DNA of 64,000 nucleotides from Bostrychus sinensis (lineage: Eukaryota; Chordata; Actinopteri; Gobiiformes; Eleotridae), in contig CM036241.1 in assembly GCA_020698575.1 (NCBI GenBank), forward strand, positions 9,900,416-9,964,415, written 5' to 3'. Below are positions 57,231 through 64,000 of the stretch, piece after piece. Positions within the stretch are counted from its first letter, which is position 1, and the number at the start of each line of letters is the position of its first letter. The translations under genes and the position numbers were made by a program. The notes beneath the pieces were generated by a model. That model was not told where the DNA came from. It searched no databases and saw only the letters and a program-made list of their open reading frames with translations.

Positions 57231-60200
57231 CTGGGGTCTTGAAAATGGGGGAGAGAGGTGAATATTGAGAGCGGGCGTGTGTGGTTGAGTGGATGTGTTT
57301 GGAACTGTTCTGTTACTCTGTTCTTATTTTATTTGCTCTGCTGTCTGCCCACGAGATGGTTCATCTCAAGGGGCTATTTCTCCTAATAATAAAGAAATTT
57401 GCATATACATTTATGCAACGACTGGAGGAGTATGAAAACTCTGCACTGAGCTGTATATATACACATCTGCTCTGAGGAAGCACTGGGTTAAGAAACTTTA
57501 TTCACATTAATGGACACCGAATGGACTTAATTTTTTTTATTTTTTTTTTTGTAGTGTGTTTTTATTTAATGTTATGGACCAAAATTGCGTCTGAAATAAA
57601 GAATGAAGAAGAAAATAATCAAATTATTCAAAGTTTGTAAAAGACGAGTCCAGAGAAGCGTGTTTCTATATATTCTTCTTTACAACACCTGATATGTTGT
57701 TTATGCTCTGTATCTATTATGCTGTAAATTAAATATAGCTTTATAAGATTTGCAGATCACTTCCTACCTTCTAGGGAGCTGGGTTTGTATTCAGCAATGA
57801 CAAAAGGTAAAGTTTCTCCATCTGGGCTCTTTAATGATGTATGTAAGTTGATCCAGATGATGGCGTGTGTCACTTAGACCCATGTTATTTCAGGTCTACG
57901 TACATGTAACAGCCTCATCTGCCTGTGTATTCAGTTACACCACCACAGTCTTTTAGCCTGTGTCCAAACAGGAGTCCAGATGGAGCCAGGACACACATGA
58001 ATGGACATAAGGATCTCTGTAACACACAAACACATTCACACACATGCATCTGCACTAATGTCCCAGGACGGCTTTGTCCATTAAAGACAGTAAGTGTAGC
58101 TATAATGTCCCCATGTGAGAACACAGAGAGGTGATCTAAATGTAAATCTGGACCCTCTATGATCCTGGCACTCAGAGTAAAGTTATGCAGGACCTGCTCT
58201 GGGTGATTGGTCCCCAGTCAAGGTCTGGTCTGAGTGAGGTTTAATGACGTGAGAAGGAAAACAGCAGTTTCCACAGAAGCGTTAGAGCCAAACAGAACTC
58301 CCAGGCTGCTCTCTGTTCATGTGACATTAAGGCTATGAAGAAAAACACATATTTTACATTTTAGAAAATCTCCAAGGCCTGAACCTCAGAAAATACTCTC
58401 CAAATAGCGTCTTTAATGGACTAACATGAGGATAACTAAATAGGGAGGGTTCACATGTCATAAAAAGGCCCATGTTGTGGTAATAATTCTATGTTAGAAT
58501 CTGCTTCAAAAAGACTCAAGATGCAGATGTTTTGACATTGTTTATGGTAAATTTCTGTGCATTTACTGGGCCTTTTGTCATGAAACAAAAACTGACACAA
58601 AGTCCAGCGTCTTCCCTGTCATCACAAATTACCTAAGGTGAAATAGTTTTTCATAACAGCATCAAAAAGTGATGAGAATATTCTGTAACACAGATGGGAC
58701 TGTTGTCAGTAAACAGGGCATTAAAGCCAAAAGACAAATATAGTGTGGTTGTGGACTCAGTTGCTAACAAAAAATGATCAGGCTCAATTCTGTTCAGTTA
58801 TTTTTTTTTTTAAATAGTGTCTGGCCTATACAGTGATACTGGCTCCTGCCCTCCATCTGAGTTTTTGACATCATCAAATACTAGAACATGAACCTGCAGG
58901 CACTAAACCAGGACTAAACTGGATCTAAACCGCATGGAAACAAGGACTAAACTGTCATTACAGTGAGCTACACTTCAGATTTAATCCCCAACTAAAGCAG
59001 GACTAAAGAAAACCAGCTCTAAATTAAACTAAATAACCAATGGCCTGAGCAATTTTGGAATAACTTAAGTCAGGTGCCATTGACTCTTACACAATCAAAT
59101 CTAAAGAATTGAATTAGCTCTGAACAGTTCCTAGTGTTTCTCTAACATTGAAGAGACGCCCCACCATACCCATTATTTCATTTGCTGATAATTTTTCTTC
59201 ATTGTGGTATAACAAGTCACATGGGCAAGTGAAAGGAGTCCAATATGTCTCTGCTGGAGTTGGGTAGAGACTGAGGTGGCACAGGTAACAGCTACATTAT
59301 ATTTACAAAGTCATTCAGTTACGTACAGTACATAAACCAGATATGTGAAGCATGAGAGCAGAAGATGTAAGAATCAGTAAAAAAAACTCCTTGTTCCCTC
59401 CGCATCCTGTGTGAAGGCTGGAGTCTGCTGTGGTCTGTCCTGTGGGAGGTATTCTGTTACACTGCTGTTTTCCACATCAGAGCTGGGATTAGGAAAACTC
59501 AGGTACATGGATTTTTGGCTCAGGGGAACAGGAAGTGGTCAGAAACAGGAGACTATGTCATATTTAGTCACCTGGAGAGGTCTAACATATGCCCTTGTCT
59601 AATATATAAATGCATATAAAGACCCATATGAATTTATATTTTAGAAACATATTCAAATGTGCGAAAGCTGCACCAAATTTCTACATTTTGTCTTTTCTTT
59701 GAGGCAGCTGTGTGATATTGGGCTATATAAACAAAATTGAATTGAAAATAGAATTGAATAAATGCAATTTCAGCAATAACTGGAAGGTTTTTAATGGAAA
59801 GTTTGCACTGAAGTAAACCATTTAATTGCCTAATAGGAAAGTCCAAATCCACTTTATTTCTATAGCACATTTAACAAGACAAGTTTCCAAAGTGCTGCAC
59901 ATAAAACAATTACTCTAACCATTACTCTGTTTATGTCTATTAGTGCCCAGTAGAATAATAAGAACCAGTAAACCCAAATAAGTACAACAGTACAATACAA
60001 AAAATCACACTAAAACAAGTCTAGGCTTTATTATTAGAATTTTTACTATATGAAAATGTTTAATCAAGACAATTTTGGCCAATCATATTGTTGCATACAA
60101 GAAGAAGAAGTTCTCCCATTGGCTGGTGGTTTACATGGCTTGTCAGCAACAGTGAAAGAGTTAAAGCTTTTATTTTCAGAACATTATTTTCTTCTTTCTT

Positions 60201-60234
60201 CCTGTGCCCTTAAGGAGTCACCACATCAAATTAT
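57231..60234. other. Non-genic stretch with CTAAACCAGG cluster
   Basis: Degenerate units such as CTAAACCAGGACTAAACTGG lie at about 58895-59030. At 60060-60170 a repeat with TCTCCCATTGGCTGGTGGTT recalls 34760. No gene is recognised. Confidence 0.4.
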
Positions 60235-60420
60235 TTGCTTTCATCTACTCCTATCCTCCGCATCCTCTTCTCTCACATCAGCTAACTTCATGTTCGCTTT
60301 CATTACATCCACAAACCTTCTTCTAGGCCTCTAGCTTTAACCTCAGCATCCTTCTCACCATATACTCCCTGTCCTTCCTTTGTACATGCCTGAACCATCT
60401 CAGTCTGGCCTCTCTGCAAA
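60235..60420 (-). mobile_element. RTE-like LINE fragment
   Basis: The minus-strand sequence from CAGAGAGGCCAGACTGAGAT through AGAAGGATGCTGAGG to GAGAGAAGAGGATGCGGAGG corresponds to the last part of an RTE-type reverse transcriptase, in broken frames. It is the same family as 1755-1975. Confidence 0.5.
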
Positions 60421-61305
60421 TTCATTCACATCAAAAACACATACTTTGCATTGCCTAATATTACAGGTAAATCTTATTTCCAGAGCAGTGTCCCACCAGG
60501 CCTTTGTGGAGCAGATGGGGCAGGAGGGAAGGCGTACAGTAGCCCTCCTCGCTCCTCACAGTCCTGCTTTGTCCCGGGACCCACAGGAAACGGCTGCATA
60601 TTGGAAACAGGTTTTTGTCCTGACAGATGATTTGAACCAAACCACTCTCAGATGCTTCAGACTCGAACCGTTGGGGAAGGGGCTTTGAAACTCCTCATCT
60701 GACTGGGCCTGGGGTGCCTCCTTCGTTATTTTACATTTTTTTCCTGACTACATACTTGCTGCCTTTGCCGTTCTTTGCTGTGAAGCTCGGGTTTCATTGC
60801 TGAGTACTTTCAAACATCAACATTACAGGAGAGTGGTGGAGCAGAGCCACCCAGAGAGGCACCGAGTTAAACCGAGGGAAATTAGGACTGAATGTAAATA
60901 GTGCAAGTGACACGACAGGGCTGCCCACTTTTAAAACGCCCAAACACAGGAAGTTACATCTGAGTTTTGTTCTAGAGCTATAGAGGCAGACGTGTGTTGG
61001 TTATATTAAAGTGTCAGGGGGAAACTAACTGACCCAGGACTCAACCCAAACAGTGTTCAAGTCTGGCAGAGATGTGTCCCATGTGAGAAGAGAAATCTGA
61101 ATTAATGCCTTAGTAAGATTATAACCTGAGTTGTAGACCTCAGACTTAACACATTCTGAATTAACAGGATGGTTTAGGCAAATGAAAACAAATTGAGTTT
61201 ATGTGTGTCATATCAGAACCTGATAAGAAAACTTTTGCAAATGGAATTACTGACTGCACGCTGCAAATAAATTGACTATTTATTTTTGTCATCCTATTTT
61301 ATTAA

Positions 61306-61898
61306 AGGTCTCCTATGATGCTAACTCCACTTTTTTTAACTTTTAACCAATGTATAATGTTTCCACCTCAAAAACATACCTTGAATAGTTTTGTTTTGAG
61401 TAATCCTGAGCGCGTCCGCTTCTCAAGAGCTGAAACTGCTCAGTCTCACTGCTCTACGTAGAAACACTGAAATCAGGAAGTGCTCCGGCCCGTTTCTAAA
61501 GCCCATACACCGTCACCTGGACTCATTCTGATCATTTCAGCTCTTAAATTGCCCATCTGTGCTCCTGTCCCGACCTGTGGGCCCCTAACCTCACCTCCTA
61601 TGGACTTCCTGGACCTCTACCTCACCCCCACTCCCCTGTGATCAATACTATAGATGCTGCAGCTGCTTTTTTTAGGAGTTTTTCCTTACTGAGGATAGTC
61701 TAAGGATAGGGATGTCCTGCGTCTGTTTAGTTTAGTGTAGTTATTGTTTGTGTTGATATTGTGTGTTTATGTTTGATTAACTGTTTGTGAAGCCCTTTGA
61801 TTTGAGGCGACTTTTGTTGTGCTATAGAAATAACATTGAATTGAATTGAATTAATCCAAAGGTGTCCAAAACCATGTAAAAAAAAAAAAAATGGGACC
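61306..61898. mobile_element. TTAA-flanked MITE, copy F, carrying a LINE 3' end
   Basis: TTAA at 61302-61305, then AGGTCTCCTATGATGC. The right end AAAATGGGACCT precedes TTAA at 61899-61902. The outer parts match the 9333 family, with CATTCTGATCATTTCAGCTC in the reverse sense. About 300 bases in the middle are a LINE tail. Confidence 0.68.
61560..61856 (+). mobile_element. LINE 3' UTR inserted in MITE copy F
   Basis: AGGAGTTTTTCCTTACTGAG, then TTTGAGGCGACTTTTGTTGT and a tail of ATTGAATTGAATTGAATTAA, is the typical end of a fish L2/Rex1-type LINE. It interrupts the MITE. Confidence 0.6.
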
Positions 61899-61902
61899 TT
61901 TA

Positions 61903-63084
61903 ATGTTTTTAGTTTGCTCACTTGAATGGAAAGAATGGGAAAAACTTGTTAATCTTGAGGAAAAACTATGACAACAAGTGTTTAGAGACTTCAATTTTCT
62001 CCTATGGTGTTTACGTTAGCTATGAGCAGGCTGCCAATTTGGGTTTTCTTACTGATTTTCAGCTTTTCACTTTCAGCTTGATTTATGAGCAGGCAATAAA
62101 AAAACCAAAAATCTATATTGAGGTGAGAGACGCTACATTTTTTGGTTAAAAATCACAAAGCAAATAAGGAGTGGAGCATTTATACTAAGTCATACTGCAA
62201 CATAGAACTCTTTTTTAAAGCAGACCCAGAGTTAAAGGTAATGCTGTAGAATCACGATATGTTAGTCACTGTCTGAGTATACACACACTGATGGTATATT
62301 GCACTGTATTGATTGTTTAAATTTAACCTGATCCTAAAAAGCTCTTCCTGACCCATCGAGTCCTCCCTGATGTCTTCTCTAACGCAGCAGACACACTTTA
62401 GGTGATGTGTATATTGACGTGAGTCCTCTGGGTGCTGTACACAGTATGTCCAGGTATGGATCTGCCCCCGTCCCGTTCCTCAGGGGTGCAGTTTTCAGGG
62501 TTACCGCAGTGATAACCCCGGGGTCAGAGGAAGTGTGCCGGGGCGGGACCTCCCACACCTGCAGCGGCACACTCCCAGCAGACTGCACTTTTACAACTGC
62601 ATGGGACGATTGTTTACCTCGTGCCTGTTTGTGGAGGAGCCAAGCAGAGATTTACAAGAACAAGCTGTTTACCAAGTCACAGAGAAGAGAAAGTTCACTT
62701 CACAACCAACGACAACAAAATCTAATATTAAACTGAGAATTGAAAGTATTTTGGTTCATTTGAACAGAATGGTCTTTTATTGTCCCTCAGAAGTGTGTTC
62801 ACAGATAATGACTCCTGGAAGTGTTCCTGATCCATGCAGTGATTTCCAGTTCAGAGTCATGCCTGTTTTTAATGCAGTGCCGCTTTAACAGTTATAAGCA
62901 TCCAATAAAGTGAACTACATCTGAGGTGTTTTATAGATAATAGAGACTCTTTTTACCCAGTCATTGTACTGAAATGTTGCTTTTTAAGGTGAGACAGTTA
63001 CAGGTGAATGGGCAATTTCACAGATATCAATGTGAAACCTTTCTTATAGATTACTGACAAAAAGAAAGAAAAAATGTAGTGCTG
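61903..63084. other. Non-genic stretch
   Basis: Open frames at 62407-62888 are short, overlap in several frames and carry no known domain. No repeat family is recognised. Confidence 0.4.
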
Positions 63085-63565
63085 GTTTTGAGTCATTTAA
63101 TGTTTTCATATGAAAATGATGCACTATATTTACCAGAGCACATCTCTGACCTGTTGGTCCCATATGAACCATCTGGGACTCTGAGGACCTCAGGGACAGG
63201 TCTCCTGCTGGTCCCAGAGTCAGGACTAAACTCAGTGAAGCAGCGTTTCAGTTTTCTGCAGCAAAAATCTGGACCAGCTTTCCTGACGATGTTAGACAGG
63301 CCTCTACTCTGACAATGTTCAAGTCCAGACCTAAAACTGTTCTTTAGCTGTGCATATGACAACTGAAAGTGTTTTAACTGCACTTTTCTCTTTAATTTAA
63401 TTTTAAATTGATTCTTAATTAGAATTTTGAAATTTGATTTTACTGTTTTAATTAGTAATTCTTATCTAGTGAACTTTTATCTTGTCTCTTTTTTCTGTAA
63501 AGCACTTTAAATTACTGTGTATAAATTGTGCTATACAAATAAACCTGCCTTGCCTTGCCTATGTG
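63085..63565 (+). mobile_element. L2-like LINE C-terminus and 3' end
   Basis: The frame at 63079-63312 includes PYEPSGTLRTSGTGLLLVPE then SVKQRFSFLQQKSGPAFLTM, which resembles the C-terminal region of L2-type ORF2. It is followed by GTAAAGCACTTTAAATTACT, GTGCTATACAAATAAACCTG and a CCTTG-rich tail near 63560. Confidence 0.65.
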
Positions 63566-64000
63566 TAAAAAATTGTAAATATTGCAAACTAACTTAAAAA
63601 AACAAAACAAAAAAAAAAACACTAAATCTGAATAATGGATAGAGCCTGGTTTAAAATTCTTGGTTCATTTTGCTGACACGTAACATAAAAAGGCTTTTAC
63701 AGAGGGGATTATGGACTATCTTATATATAAAATATTGCCATTGTCTTAAAATAAAACAAATTTCGCCTTGGTTTCAGGAGTAAAATGCCGAATAAATCAG
63801 GCTAAGAATTACATATTAACAAATCCCTCTGTAAACACCTTCATAATAGAGTTAAGTACAAGACTGGCAAACTAAAATTCCTCAATATGTTTTCCTTGGA
63901 GATTTGGATGCAATTGTTGATAAGGGTGCTTCTCATATGAATGCCAGTCAGTGAGCACTCTGCTTGTTTACTAACTACAAAGATCAACAGGTTGGCCCCT
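63566..64000. other. Window end, no gene seen
   Basis: AT-rich sequence with an A-rich stretch at about 63596-63620. No feature is recognised. Confidence 0.4.

Noticed and set aside
62407..62888. Overlapping 109- and 117-codon plus-strand frames
   Set aside because: Two frames open over the same GC-richer stretch, with no domain or partner exons.

Overview
The window looks like teleost fish nuclear DNA. It is AT-rich and intron-rich, and it is packed with repeat types familiar from fish genomes: Tc1/mariner with IR/DR ends, hAT elements with BED fingers, L2-, RTE- and L1-like LINE fragments, tRNA-derived SINEs, TTAA-flanked MITEs and a Ty3/gypsy remnant. The class is inferred from the repeats and the gene structure. 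The species cannot be named.

The only protein-coding gene I can support is the 5' part of a type VII collagen gene (col7a1) on the minus strand, from the start codon at 21393 down to 2029. I place 23 coding exons by splice signals and phase. They encode a signal peptide, a von Willebrand A domain with an intact MIDAS (exons 2-5), nine fibronectin type III domains (exons 6-22) and the start of a second vWA domain (exon 23). This is the order of the NC1 region of collagen VII, the anchoring-fibril collagen. The collagenous and Kunitz parts would lie beyond base 1. Three exons (7, 17 and 23) each appear to carry one extra base relative to the family. Either the locus is decaying or the assembly has single-base errors. 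FN3 domains 6 and 7 meet inside one fused exon.

From about 21.4 to 64 kb I find no convincing conserved gene. A CpG-rich patch near 29.5-29.85 kb could be a promoter and first exon of an unknown plus-strand gene, at low confidence. The rest is repeats, many of them nested. A three-layer SINE/foldback/hAT nest lies at 32.4-34.6 kb. A Tc1 element with its centre replaced by a 10-bp minisatellite with higher-order structure spans 36.35-40.11 kb. A duplicated ACT-type simple repeat lies at 41.4-42.0 kb. A broken Ty3/gypsy pol split by a 246-bp MITE lies at 53.8-56.0 kb. At least six copies of one TTAA-flanked MITE family, and a dispersed CTAAACCAGG motif, recur through the whole window.

No prokaryotic features (operons, CRISPR arrays, ribosome binding sites) are present. 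I did not find a new multi-gene system. The strongest unusual signals are the three frame breaks in col7a1, the SINE beside the exon 18 acceptor, and the nested mobile elements whose target duplications can still be read.
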